The position numbers were made by a program, and so were the translations under genes. From Acetatifactor sp. (GTDB taxonomy: Bacteria; Bacillota; Clostridia; Lachnospirales; Lachnospiraceae), in the NCBI GenBank assembly GCA_022511385.1, contig JAFLRN010000018.1, positions 1 to 42,382 of the forward strand: a stretch of 42,382 nucleotides of DNA. Reading direction: 5' to 3'. Positions 8,096 through 15,227 of the stretch are shown here, piece after piece (the stretch's first letter is position 1; every line of letters begins with the position of its first letter). The notes under the pieces are model-generated. The model had not been told where the DNA came from. It made no database searches and saw only the letters and a program-made list of their open reading frames with translations.

Positions 8096-8272
8096 CTAAA
8101 TTCTGTCATGAAGCCTGGTATAATTGCCCCGTTCGTCAATTCCACCGCACATACTGTCTCGCTTGCGCTTCTCCATTTCCCTGGCAAGCCTATACTCAAG
8201 CTCCTCTTTTTCCTGCTCTGTCAGCGTGATTTTCTTACTGCTGTAAACGATCAGTCTGTTTCTTTTACCCAT
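8096..8272 (-). CDS. Small charged protein, 58 aa
   Basis: A 58-residue frame, MGKRNRLIVYSSKKITLTEQ..., rich in Lys, Arg and Glu with one long predicted helix (EKEELEYRLAREMEKRKRDS). The ATG at 8272 follows GGAAGGA by about ten bases. It lies 32 nt upstream of the small metallophosphoesterase on the same strand and probably shares its transcript. No family is recognised. It could be a partner or regulator of the enzyme, but that rests on position only. Confidence 0.6.
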   Translation of the reverse strand: MGKRNRLIVYSSKKITLTEQEKEELEYRLAREMEKRKRDSMCGGIDERGNYTRLHDRI

Positions 8273-8364
8273 TTTATTCTGTCCTTCCCAGTTTCCTGAC
8301 AGCTTCTATTCTCTTTTAGCTATCCCTGTCTGTACTGTTTTTGCCTATAAAACTGAATACAATA

Positions 8365-8405
8365 ACCATAACATACCTTTGCCTTTTGTTTGTCCTCGAA
8401 AATAT
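8365..8405 (-). promoter_or_regulatory. Island promoter, copy 4 (leftward)
   Basis: ATATTTTCGAGGACA (8391-8405), 20 bp, then TGTTATGGT with TATGGT at 8365-8370. The -10 is the weakest of the set. It lies between the GNAT gene end and the 58-aa gene, about 90 bases upstream of the latter. Confidence 0.5.
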
Positions 8406-8410
8406 AGAAA

Positions 8411-8956
8411 TTAACAATACATTGTTTTCCATTCGGACGCAAGCATATCCATGTGAATCCAGTTGTGAAATTCACCATTGTGGAAGCCATGTCCGCGATA
8501 TATCCCTGATTTCCGGAATCCTACACTCTCAAAGCACCTTCTGCTTCTTTCATTGGTTTCAAGCACATCCGCGTGAATACTGTTGACGCCTAATTCATGA
8601 AAGCAGAACCGGCAAAGAACTGATATGACTTCCTTACCGATACCTTTCCCCCGCATACTGACTTCGCCGATATTGACGGACAACCATGCGACAAAGTCCC
8701 GTTTTCTGTGGTCTATATGACAATAGCCGATCAATTGATCCGTTTCCTTATATACGATACCCATACGCATGACCGAATTGTCATTAATCCAGCCTGGCAT
8801 ATGCGTAACATCAACTATATCTCCGTTTTTTTCTATGTACATGGCTGTTGTTTCATTTGACATCCATTCAATATATTTTTCCACGGCATACTCGTCATCT
8901 CTTAGAATGGACAAATATATATTCTGTCCCATCAGCCTGCATATGTTTTTATCCAT
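8411..8956 (-). CDS. GNAT-family N-acetyltransferase (RimJ/RimL-like)
   Basis: A 181-residue acetyltransferase. The acetyl-CoA binding loop is visible as MRGKGIGKEV at about 100-109 (the R/Q-x-x-G-x-G/A motif), followed by the family helix and the NERSRRCFESVGFRKSGIYR segment typical of RimJ/RimL-type enzymes. Such proteins acetylate protein N-termini, antibiotics or small amines. The substrate here is unknown. The start follows CAGGAGGACAAAAGAAATG. It does not carry the island promoter box upstream. Confidence 0.8.
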   Translation of the reverse strand: MDKNICRLMGQNIYLSILRDDEYAVEKYIEWMSNETTAMYIEKNGDIVDVTHMPGWINDNSVMRMGIVYKETDQLIGYCHIDHRKRDFVAWLSVNIGEVSMRGKGIGKEVISVLCRFCFHELGVNSIHADVLETNERSRRCFESVGFRKSGIYRGHGFHNGEFHNWIHMDMLASEWKTMYC

Positions 8957-9019
8957 TTCTTTTGTCCTCCTGGTCCGTTTTATTTAAAACTCCACATATA
9001 TGAAAAAACCAGATAAACA

Positions 9020-9048
9020 GGCTCTGTGCAGTTACCCAACACAGAGCC
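9020..9048 (-). terminator. Terminator after the 85/155/505-aa operon
   Basis: GGCTCTGTG at 9020-9028 pairs perfectly with CACAGAGCC at 9040-9048. Reading leftward the stem is followed by a T-rich stretch ending TTTTTT. It lies 36 bases past the stop of the 505-aa gene. Confidence 0.65.
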
Positions 9049-9083
9049 CGCCATTCACGGTACTTAAACCACCCACAGGTTCC

Positions 9084-10601
9084 TTATTTCCTATTTAACT
9101 GCGCTTCCATGTCCAGGCATTCCTGCACCCTGTTTTCCAAAAATCTCTGTACCGCCTGAATTTGATCTTTCGTGAAACGCTCGGGGCCTTTCTCTTCCGT
9201 TTGCGGCTGAATATTTATATTGCCTGCAGTGGGGCCGCCAGCGGCGTCAAAGTAATGCGTCAAACCTTTTTTGTTATTCTGTTCTCTATGAAATACTTCC
9301 TGTTCATACATCTTTAAAAGCTCGCTGCGTGCGGTCCACTGCAGAGCCACCTGATTCTTCATTCTTACTGCACGGCACAGCGGGTATACCTTTTTCAGTT
9401 CTTGTGATGTAAAACTAATTTGCATGCTCTGAGGATCATAGCTCACATTAGGACAATTTATCTCCATGACCATATCCAGCAGCAAAGCGGGCTCCACCGA
9501 TTGATACATATCAGAATCCGATTTTGTGTACATGCTCTCCTGATATTCTACAGAACGGATGATCTTATCGGAAGCCAGCGCTTTTTCCCTTCTCTCTTCC
9601 AGCTTATCCGCCGCTTTATGCCCCATCGCAGCTGCACCCTCAAAAATCTTATTGCTGAAGCTCTTGGGCGACGCATACTTTAATAACAGTTCAAAAAGCG
9701 TCTTTACCCCAAAAACTGTAAGGATGGTAAAAATCATTTCTTTTAAAAGCTCAAGAATCTCCCCTAAGGGCAGCAAGTCGCTCCAGAAGGCATCTACGCT
9801 GAGTTCCAGCCTCCCCAATCCAGCCAGGACCGCGCAGGCCGCCGTGCATATAAAACCAGCCATAACGGTGGGTATTATCTTTTTCAGTCCCACAAACAGA
9901 TGCGTGAACTCTTCCAATCGGCCAAGTAAAACCTCCATGGATTTATAGGCACCGTTCTTTATGTAGCGTGAGTACTTTGACTTTTCCCCGCCATTTTGAG
10001 AGAGCACCTGATTTTGATATTCCTGTATGACCACATCTTTGATCAGCGCGATACCGGTTCCCGTCTCTATCTCCTCTTCTTCCGCTCTCTCTGCGCAGGC
10101 GTCCTTCCCTTTTTGAAAAAAACGACTCAACGAAGTAGATGCGATTCTGGATCCGGTTCCGAAAAAACCGTAGATAATACAATAAAAAAGAAAAGATGCC
10201 GCTATTCCCGCCGCATATCCGCTCAGGGATTCCGCCCAGGTCTCCGCCAGCTCCTGCCACAATTCACATTTTTCTATAAAGCTGCCGTAAACAGCAGTCA
10301 GACCAAAGGATGTCAGACCAAAAAATATCATATCCAGAGAAATCGCCAGTTTCTCCCTAATTTCTATCTTAACGGGCAAAAATCCGGCAACCATATATCC
10401 TAGTTTCCTGACCAATTTATAGAGCAAATCTCCCAGTCCGGACAACCATACAAAGAAACCAAGCAAAAAGCCGTTGAGCGACTTTATTTTTAGATTGCCG
10501 ATACTGTCCTTATAAGAACATGCGGAAAAATAGGTCATATTAAAATACATCAGATAAAGATAGATTACATGCAACACAGAATAAGGTATCACTTTTAACA
10601 T
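9084..10601 (-). CDS. Multi-pass membrane protein of unknown function, 505 aa
   Basis: About six hydrophobic segments are visible: IPYSVLHVIYLYLMYF, GFLLGFFVWLSGLGDLL, LDMIFFGLTSFGLTAVYG, GIAASFLFYCIIYGFF, VMAGFICTAACAVLAGL and IFTILTVFGVKTLFEL. A charged cytoplasmic loop and a long soluble C-terminal domain of about 170 residues complete it. I do not recognise a family. I chose ATG 10601, preceded by AGAAGGGATTAAAACA; an upstream ATG at 10697 would force the coding region through the hairpin at 10656-10692. It is the last gene of an operon with the 155-aa and 85-aa genes. With the FtsZ-like gene under the same promoter type, an envelope-associated assembly is possible but unproven. Confidence 0.75.
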   Translation of the reverse strand: MLKVIPYSVLHVIYLYLMYFNMTYFSACSYKDSIGNLKIKSLNGFLLGFFVWLSGLGDLLYKLVRKLGYMVAGFLPVKIEIREKLAISLDMIFFGLTSFGLTAVYGSFIEKCELWQELAETWAESLSGYAAGIAASFLFYCIIYGFFGTGSRIASTSLSRFFQKGKDACAERAEEEEIETGTGIALIKDVVIQEYQNQVLSQNGGEKSKYSRYIKNGAYKSMEVLLGRLEEFTHLFVGLKKIIPTVMAGFICTAACAVLAGLGRLELSVDAFWSDLLPLGEILELLKEMIFTILTVFGVKTLFELLLKYASPKSFSNKIFEGAAAMGHKAADKLEERREKALASDKIIRSVEYQESMYTKSDSDMYQSVEPALLLDMVMEINCPNVSYDPQSMQISFTSQELKKVYPLCRAVRMKNQVALQWTARSELLKMYEQEVFHREQNNKKGLTHYFDAAGGPTAGNINIQPQTEEKGPERFTKDQIQAVQRFLENRVQECLDMEAQLNRK

Positions 10602-10655
10602 TGTTTTAATCCCTTCTTCCTTGATAAGGAGCAGTTTTCTTTTTTCTGCATTTTT

Positions 10656-10692
10656 AAGAACGCCTCCAGGCAGGAAACCTGAAAGCGTTCTT
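10656..10692 (-). promoter_or_regulatory. Intercistronic hairpin in the membrane operon
   Basis: AAGAACGC and GCGTTCTT form the outer stem, and CAGG/CCTG the inner stem. It lies between the 155-aa and 505-aa genes. There is no T-tract leftward, so it is more likely a partial terminator or mRNA-stabilising structure than a full stop. Confidence 0.5.
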
Positions 10693-10729
10693 CTCATGGG
10701 ATTTTTTCACAGCCCCTTGTCAAAACTTG

Positions 10730-11197
10730 TCAATACTTAATGTCCCGGAAATTCGCGTACCATTGGGTCACATATTCCGAAGTCAGGAAAGTATTTTCTG
10801 CTTTCCGAAGAATATCCAATGTTTCCGAATCCAGTTCTTCTCTTACAGCCAAATAGTTTTCATTAAAAAACATAGTGCAAAATACTTCCGAAACATTTTC
10901 ATGCAGCAGCCCATCAGCCCAGTTATGGCAGATTTGTGTTACTGTATCGACATTCACATCGGAACCCGCTCCTATCAGACAACACAGCTTAGGCGATATC
11001 GAATATTTTAAATGGAAATCCATTATCTTTTCAGCCACCTTCAGGCTTTCCATCTGCTTCTGCCTTTCAACAGGATCCTGAATTTCTTTTACGCTTTTCC
11101 GCATATCGGCCATTTCCTTCTTAGCCATGCCTTTGAAAGCTACGTTAGCGCCTCCCTTAATGGCCTTTTCTAAAAAACCCAGATGTATTGTAGCCAT
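10730..11197 (-). CDS. Hypothetical soluble protein, 155 aa
   Basis: A soluble, mostly helical protein with an amphipathic glycine-containing N-terminus (MATIHLGFLEKAIKGGANVA) and a Lys/Glu-rich helix after it. No catalytic motif is visible and no family is recognised. The start follows AGGAAGGATAAATGAC. It is the middle gene of the operon 85 aa - 155 aa - 505 aa. The position between two membrane proteins suggests a cytoplasmic partner, but that is inference from order only. Confidence 0.65.
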   Translation of the reverse strand: MATIHLGFLEKAIKGGANVAFKGMAKKEMADMRKSVKEIQDPVERQKQMESLKVAEKIMDFHLKYSISPKLCCLIGAGSDVNVDTVTQICHNWADGLLHENVSEVFCTMFFNENYLAVREELDSETLDILRKAENTFLTSEYVTQWYANFRDIKY

Positions 11198-11251
11198 GTC
11201 ATTTATCCTTCCTGTACTGCTTTTTGTTTCTGCCGGAAATAAGGAAACAGA

Positions 11252-11509
11252 TCAAGCAAAATGTTTCCATAAAAAATATATTATAATACCTACAACAATC
11301 AAAGCCCCCAGGGAGCCTCCCTTGCTATTCCCATTATTCCCATTATTCCCATTATTCCCATTATTTTGCTGGAGCGGCCTATAGCCGGGAATGTGCTTAC
11401 AGTTCCTCCAATTTAAATCATTATCACAATAGTCACATTTATAGTAAAATGTTTCACGGCCAAATTGCTTGCAGCTGTTTTTATAAATACAGCCTTTTCC
11501 CAATGCCAT
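11252..11509 (-). CDS. Small zinc-ribbon-like membrane protein, 85 aa
   Basis: Three parts are visible. An N-terminal Cys-rich module (C7, C13, then CDYCDN and NCKH) could bind zinc. A low-complexity linker of four NGN units (about residues 49-61) is encoded by a 9-bp tandem repeat. A C-terminal transmembrane helix (LGALIVVGIIIYFLW) follows. The topology is probably soluble N-terminus with a tail anchor. The start is strongly supported by AAGGAGGTGAAATAATG. It is the first gene of the operon leading to the 505-aa membrane protein, and an island promoter lies about 165 bases upstream. The function is unknown. Confidence 0.7.
   Translation of the reverse strand: MALGKGCIYKNSCKQFGRETFYYKCDYCDNDLNWRNCKHIPGYRPLQQNNGNNGNNGNNGNSKGGSLGALIVVGIIIYFLWKHFA
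11327..11362. repeat. 9-bp tandem repeat, four units
   Basis: Four exact copies of ATTCCCATT encode the NGN linker of the 85-aa protein. Unit number could vary between strains without breaking the frame. Confidence 0.7.
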
Positions 11510-11672
11510 TATTTCACCTCCTTCCGCATCTGGCTTCTCGATATTTTTCGATAGTTTATCATTTTAGTCTATAAATATCCACCTCCTATGTATGCTTACT
11601 GAGAATTGCCACAGTCCCGGATATTCCTGCCCCAAAACTGTTGATTTGAATTTTTTATGCCAATCCTCCGTC

Positions 11673-11713
11673 AGTATAACAGACACAAATCGCCTTTATG
11701 TCATCGAAATTAT
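11673..11713 (-). promoter_or_regulatory. Island promoter, copy 5 (leftward)
   Basis: ATAATTTCGATGACATA lies at 11697-11713. Twenty bp separate ATGACA from the extended -10 TGTTATACT (TATACT at 11673-11678). It drives the 85/155/505-aa operon after a leader of about 155 bases, which holds no recognised RNA element. Confidence 0.65.
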
Positions 11714-11725
11714 CTCATTTGCAAT

Positions 11726-11926
11726 TCACTCATCAGAAAAACTTCCTGACTCATGATTCGTTGTACTTACAGACATTTTCGTTTCTGTACTATGTTGTTT
11801 ATACAGCAGCCTGTCTATCCTCTGCTGGGCCAACATTCCCATGACAAAAATCCTTATTTTTTCAAGACTGGTTTCATCATCAAGCCTTTCAATATCAGCT
11901 TTCAGGTTCTCTTGATCCTTAGTCAT
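11726..11926 (-). CDS. Small helical protein under XRE control, 66 aa
   Basis: A 66-residue hydrophilic protein, probably one helical hairpin (NLKADIERLDDETSLEKIRI, then VMGMLAQQRIDRLLYKQ) with a disordered Ser/Thr tail. The ATG follows GAGAGGAAAAAGA. It is divergent from the XRE regulator at 12,079. Its promoter overlaps two palindromes (11,945-11,979), so it is very likely repressed by that regulator. No toxin or antitoxin family is recognised. Confidence 0.6.
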   Translation of the reverse strand: MTKDQENLKADIERLDDETSLEKIRIFVMGMLAQQRIDRLLYKQHSTETKMSVSTTNHESGSFSDE

Positions 11927-11944
11927 TCTTTTTCCTCTCGTTAG

Positions 11945-11987
11945 TTGCTTTTAGCAATACTATATATTGCCTATAGCAATTTATCAA
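11945..11987 (-). promoter_or_regulatory. Promoter with paired operator palindromes
   Basis: Leftward, TTGATA (11982-11987) and TATAGT (11959-11964) are 17 bp apart. TTGCTTTTAGCAA (11945-11957) and TTGCCTATAGCAA (11967-11979) are similar palindromes centred 22 bp apart, two helical turns. One lies in the spacer and one just downstream of the -10, as expected for repression by a dimeric XRE protein. Confidence 0.65.
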
Positions 11988-12031
11988 GGCGATTATTTCC
12001 GTTATTTTCAGTTCCTCAATTTCTGTTAGCA

Positions 12032-12060
12032 TTGACATAGGCAACACAATTTGATATCCT
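12032..12060 (+). promoter_or_regulatory. Promoter of the XRE regulator
   Basis: TTGACA (12032-12037), 17 bp, then TATCCT (12055-12060), followed by AGGAG and the start codon. The spacer holds a half-site-like GGCAA, hinting at weaker autoregulation. Confidence 0.55.
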
Positions 12061-12078
12061 ACTTTCACAGGAGTGGTC

Positions 12079-12408
12079 ATGATGATTAGTGAACGGTTAA
12101 GAATTCTATTAAGTGAACTTGATATATCCCAACGCCAATTTGCAAAGAAAATTAATTTGGATCCCGGTTATTTTTCAAGGATTGTCCAGGGCAAGGTCAA
12201 TCCCCCGGACAGGATTCTGCTGCTCATTGAGAATGTCTTTCATGTCAATAAGAGTTGGTTAGAAAATGGAGAAGGGGAGATTTTTTCCACGCAAGGTATT
12301 TCGTTAGCAAAAAAGCAGGTTCTGGAAATGATTGACACTCTCAATGACGAACAGGTAAATGCGGTTTCCTCTTTCCTGAAATATCTTACTGAAAACAGCA
12401 AAGGATGA
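12079..12408 (+). CDS. XRE-family transcriptional regulator
   Basis: A 109-residue protein with an N-terminal helix-turn-helix of the Cro/C1 type: ISQRQFAKKINLDPGYFSRI, about residues 16-35. The pattern Q-x3-A-x7-G-x3-S-x2 is typical of the family. The C-terminal half (about 65-109) is a short helical dimerisation region. AGGAG at 12069-12073 precedes ATG 12079 by 5 and ATG 12082 by 8 bases, and either could be used. It is divergent from the 66-aa gene, and two palindromes sit in that gene's promoter. The likely role is a local repressor of that gene and perhaps of itself. Confidence 0.8.
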   Translation: MMISERLRILLSELDISQRQFAKKINLDPGYFSRIVQGKVNPPDRILLLIENVFHVNKSWLENGEGEIFSTQGISLAKKQVLEMIDTLNDEQVNAVSSFLKYLTENSKG

Positions 12409-12414
12409 CCATCC

Positions 12415-13779
12415 TCACCATCGCTTTGTGACAAACTTTAGATAGTCATTGTAACCCTCTTTGCCAAGAATCCTTTCCTCAGCGTTCCCATTATCAATGA
12501 TAACTTGCACGATATCCTCTTCAACGTCGTCAAACAGTCTGTCCTTATATCTGACGGATAACTCTTTGACCATCCGCAGGCTCAATGTGTGCCTTTCTTC
12601 TTTTTCACCAAGACAGTTTATCAGATAAATTTTTTCATCCATGATATAAGTGACGTCATACCTGAAAAATCCACGGGAATTTGTGTCATCACTTTTATTG
12701 ATTTCCTGGAACAGCAACTTGCATCTGACATCCAGATTGTGAAATCCCATACCCTCAATCAATTCGCAAGCGCCTTCGGGTATCTTGCGCTTGACAGGTT
12801 GTCTTCTGCCTTCTCTTCTATCAATATCAGTCAGAATGGCCTCAACCTCATCAACAGTAAGATGCTCATTTCTTTCCGAAGCAGCGTCCTTTTTCATGAC
12901 CTTCATTTCATAGCCGGACAAATTTTTGTAAAGTCTGCAAAGAACATCAATGGCATTGTCGCCAAATGCCATGTAGTATATGCTACAGCCCAAATAAGGT
13001 ATGTAAACGCCGCCACTACCCCACATTTGTTCTCCTATAAACGCAATATTCTCGTCAAAGTCACCAGGCTGTAATGCTTCTGAACATAACCTTTTTGCCT
13101 TAATTTTAAAATCAGAGGCCGCTCCCCAAACAGAAGCCTCTTTACCGCCGACTGACAAAATGGCATCGTCAAAGTAATATATCCCATCAAGGATTTTTCT
13201 TCCCACGAAACCATTGACGAGCACGTACCTCTCATCTTCCGTATCGTACTTAAAATCAAGCAAATGTGTGCACTCGCTGTCAACAGGTCTGCCGCCGGAA
13301 AAGAAATCGTCGCTGTACTCGTTCTGATTGCAGTATATTACCTCAAAAATTATCGCATCAAACTCCTTATCCGGTTCAAGATAATTTTCCGCAATATGAT
13401 TGATGATCCTTTTCATAGAATCAGAAATACTGAATCTTGCTATATATTCCACGACTTCGTCAGCAGACAGCCCCCTGTACACGCCGAAAGAATGACGTCT
13501 GTGCGTTGCCGACAGGGCGAAAGGAACGATCCATTTCCCCTCATTTCCGGAGGAATACGAACATTCATAAAAACGGATAAATGCAATATCTTTATAGTCC
13601 TTAAGCATTTCCGTGAATTGCTCGAAGCTCAGTTCATCGCTGACGAACGGTCTCTCAAATATGTAAATGCCCTCCCCTATGTGAACCAGCTTCCTTCCGA
13701 GGACATTTACCTCATTCTCATATTCATAGCTGAATTTTGGTGTATTTAAGAACTTGAATTCCATCTTGAGTTTTTGCAC
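12415..13779 (-). CDS. Hypothetical protein, 454 aa
   Basis: A large acidic soluble protein with mixed alpha/beta composition and no signal peptide or membrane helix. Repeated short segments of the type RYVLVNGFVGRKILDGIYYF and KIYLINCLGEKEERHTLSLR suggest beta-rich domains, but no catalytic motif or family is recognised. I chose GTG 13779, eight bases after AGGAGG. An in-frame ATG at 13830 lies upstream of the predicted transcript start of the island promoter and so cannot be used. The gene immediately follows the FtsZ-like gene on the same strand but has its own copy of the promoter, whose box overlaps the last codon of that gene. The two are likely expressed in parallel. Confidence 0.7.
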   Translation of the reverse strand: MQKLKMEFKFLNTPKFSYEYENEVNVLGRKLVHIGEGIYIFERPFVSDELSFEQFTEMLKDYKDIAFIRFYECSYSSGNEGKWIVPFALSATHRRHSFGVYRGLSADEVVEYIARFSISDSMKRIINHIAENYLEPDKEFDAIIFEVIYCNQNEYSDDFFSGGRPVDSECTHLLDFKYDTEDERYVLVNGFVGRKILDGIYYFDDAILSVGGKEASVWGAASDFKIKAKRLCSEALQPGDFDENIAFIGEQMWGSGGVYIPYLGCSIYYMAFGDNAIDVLCRLYKNLSGYEMKVMKKDAASERNEHLTVDEVEAILTDIDRREGRRQPVKRKIPEGACELIEGMGFHNLDVRCKLLFQEINKSDDTNSRGFFRYDVTYIMDEKIYLINCLGEKEERHTLSLRMVKELSVRYKDRLFDDVEEDIVQVIIDNGNAEERILGKEGYNDYLKFVTKRW

Positions 13780-13820
13780 TTCATCTACCTCCTCTCGAAA
13801 ACCGCTTAAACTAAAAACAC

Positions 13821-13860
13821 AGTATACCATGCTTACCCCAAAGCTATGTCATTGAAAAAA
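13821..13860 (-). promoter_or_regulatory. Island promoter, copy 6 (leftward)
   Basis: TTTTTTCAATGACATAG (13844-13860), 20 bp, then the extended -10 TGGTATACT (TATACT at 13821-13826). It lies about 40 bases upstream of the GTG start of the 454-aa gene. Confidence 0.65.
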
Positions 13861-14842
13861 CACTCAATGAAAAAGCACTCAATTGCTCATGGCATCCTTC
13901 ACTTTGAATCTTCACAATCATCATCACTGTACAGCAATCCGCTTCAGAGTCATCGATTCGGAGACCCCAAAGAATATTGGCCTCCTTTCCCGCTGCCTTT
14001 TGTATATGATTCATAGCGTGATCTGCATCTGCTAATGTGATATCACCTGACACGTAAATAATGATATGAGCAATATCAGCAGAGGATACCGTACCGTCGA
14101 AACCTTCCGTCGCCATTCGTACCGCGTCCAAAATTTTCTTCCTTCCCCGTCCTGCGCCGAACCCCACTTGAGCCATACCTTTAGGTCTCATGACTATATT
14201 TAAGTCTATTAAGTCCAAACTGGCGATACAATACTCATGAATCATATCCCTAATTCCCTGTACCGTCTGTAACAGTACTCTGTGCATCTCCCCGAAAGCA
14301 TCTGACTTGCTGACAGCTTTATCCACACTCTGCAGAAATCTGTCACCGTCAAACACAATCAATGTATTCACGTGCGCTTTCATGTGCTTAACTCCCCTTC
14401 CGGCACATGTTAAGCATTCTTTCCCCTCAAAAGAAAAGGGAGTTGTCACAATCCCCACAGTCAAGATACCCATGTCCTTAGCCAGCCGCGCTATTACAGG
14501 AGTCGCGCCAGTTTCTGTATTACCTCCCATACTGCAGATGACAAACACCATGTAAGCTCCTCTCAGGGCTGCACAAATATCCTCTGCACTTTCCTCAGCT
14601 GCTTTTTCTCCCATCCTGGGGCTTGTTTCCATCAATCCCCCGGTGAGCCTTCCGCCGATCTGCAGCCGTACGGGAGCCTTACAGTGTTGCAGAGCCAAAT
14701 TGTCTGTATTGACTCCGATAAACTCTATATCTTCAATTCCTTTGTCGATCATTCTGTTTATGGATTGACTGCCCACATCGCCCACTCCAACTACCATGAT
14801 CCTGTCACCAACTTCTGTACTGTTTGTCCCCATTTCCAACAA
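13844..14842 (-). CDS. Divergent FtsZ paralogue (tubulin/FtsZ GTPase superfamily)
   Basis: Over residues 14-310 the protein follows FtsZ closely: IMVVGVGDVGSQSINRM at 15-31, FIGVNTDNLAL at 41-51, GEKAAEESAEDICAALRGA at 78-96, and PVIARLAKDMGILTVGIVTT at 115-134. The tubulin signature GGGTGTG is altered to GGNTETG (106-112). The T1 loop GGGGN is GDVGS, and the ribose-contact PNDR is DGDR. The T7 loop reads SLDLID (208-213) instead of NLDFAD but keeps both aspartates. The conserved C-terminal peptide that binds FtsA and SepF is missing. It is therefore probably not the cell-division FtsZ but a filament-forming or regulatory relative. The start is TTG 14842, eight bases after AGGAGG; ATG 14878 lies in the predicted -10 region. 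It is in the island regulon. Confidence 0.85.
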   Translation of the reverse strand: MLEMGTNSTEVGDRIMVVGVGDVGSQSINRMIDKGIEDIEFIGVNTDNLALQHCKAPVRLQIGGRLTGGLMETSPRMGEKAAEESAEDICAALRGAYMVFVICSMGGNTETGATPVIARLAKDMGILTVGIVTTPFSFEGKECLTCAGRGVKHMKAHVNTLIVFDGDRFLQSVDKAVSKSDAFGEMHRVLLQTVQGIRDMIHEYCIASLDLIDLNIVMRPKGMAQVGFGAGRGRKKILDAVRMATEGFDGTVSSADIAHIIIYVSGDITLADADHAMNHIQKAAGKEANILWGLRIDDSEADCCTVMMIVKIQSEGCHEQLSAFSLSVFSMT

Positions 14843-14878
14843 TGATATTCCCTCCTTCGCTTTTTTACCAGTGATCAT

Positions 14879-14919
14879 AGTGTATTACAGACAAAGAGCA
14901 TCTGTGTCATCGAAAATAA
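14879..14919 (-). promoter_or_regulatory. Island promoter, copy 7 (leftward)
   Basis: The box TTATTTTCGATGACACA lies at 14903-14919. Twenty bp separate ATGACA from TACACT at 14879-14884, in front of the FtsZ-like gene. The TG of the extended -10 is displaced here compared with the other copies. Confidence 0.6.
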
Positions 14920-14952
14920 GGAAATATATGTTATTGGAACACTCCGGTTGCA

Positions 14953-15033
14953 CCCCTTGCTGTTCCCATAAACCTAAAAAGGCAATCCTGCCATCAAATC
15001 CAACAGCAAGATTGCTATTGTTCATTTTTTCAT
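14953..15033 (-). pseudogene. Second decayed 5' end of the polysaccharide deacetylase gene
   Basis: From ATG 15033 the frame reads MKK, a TGA, then TIAILLLDLMAGL. With a one-base shift it continues FLGLWEQQG. This matches MKKLAAVILLFDLMAGLLFLGVWEE of the remnant at 139-381, and the DNA is similar over about 80 bases. The nonsense codon, the frameshift and the loss of everything downstream make it a relic. The rest of 14,920-15,227 shows no gene. Confidence 0.6.
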
Positions 15034-15227
15034 ACCAAGTGTCACCCCACGCTGCCCTTGAACGGTTAAGCTATAAATTAAAAAATCCCCGCTATTTTCA
15101 TAACAGGGATACAATATATTTCTTCGATAACATATATCTTCTTCCAAAAACTCTGTCATAGTAAATATCTTGACCAAAATATTTTACTGTGCTAATATTT
15201 GAAAAACGAGATACTCAATATCTTCTA

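Noticed and set aside
10602..10697. N-terminal extension of the 505-aa membrane protein to ATG 10697
   Set aside because: The extension crosses a 37-bp hairpin, and a better start with a ribosome site exists at 10601.
11327..11362. CRISPR-like repeat array
   Set aside because: It is a 9-bp in-frame coding repeat without spacers.
12415..13830. ATG 13830 as the start of the 454-aa gene
   Set aside because: It lies upstream of the predicted transcript start and lacks a ribosome site; GTG 13779 has AGGAGG eight bases before it.
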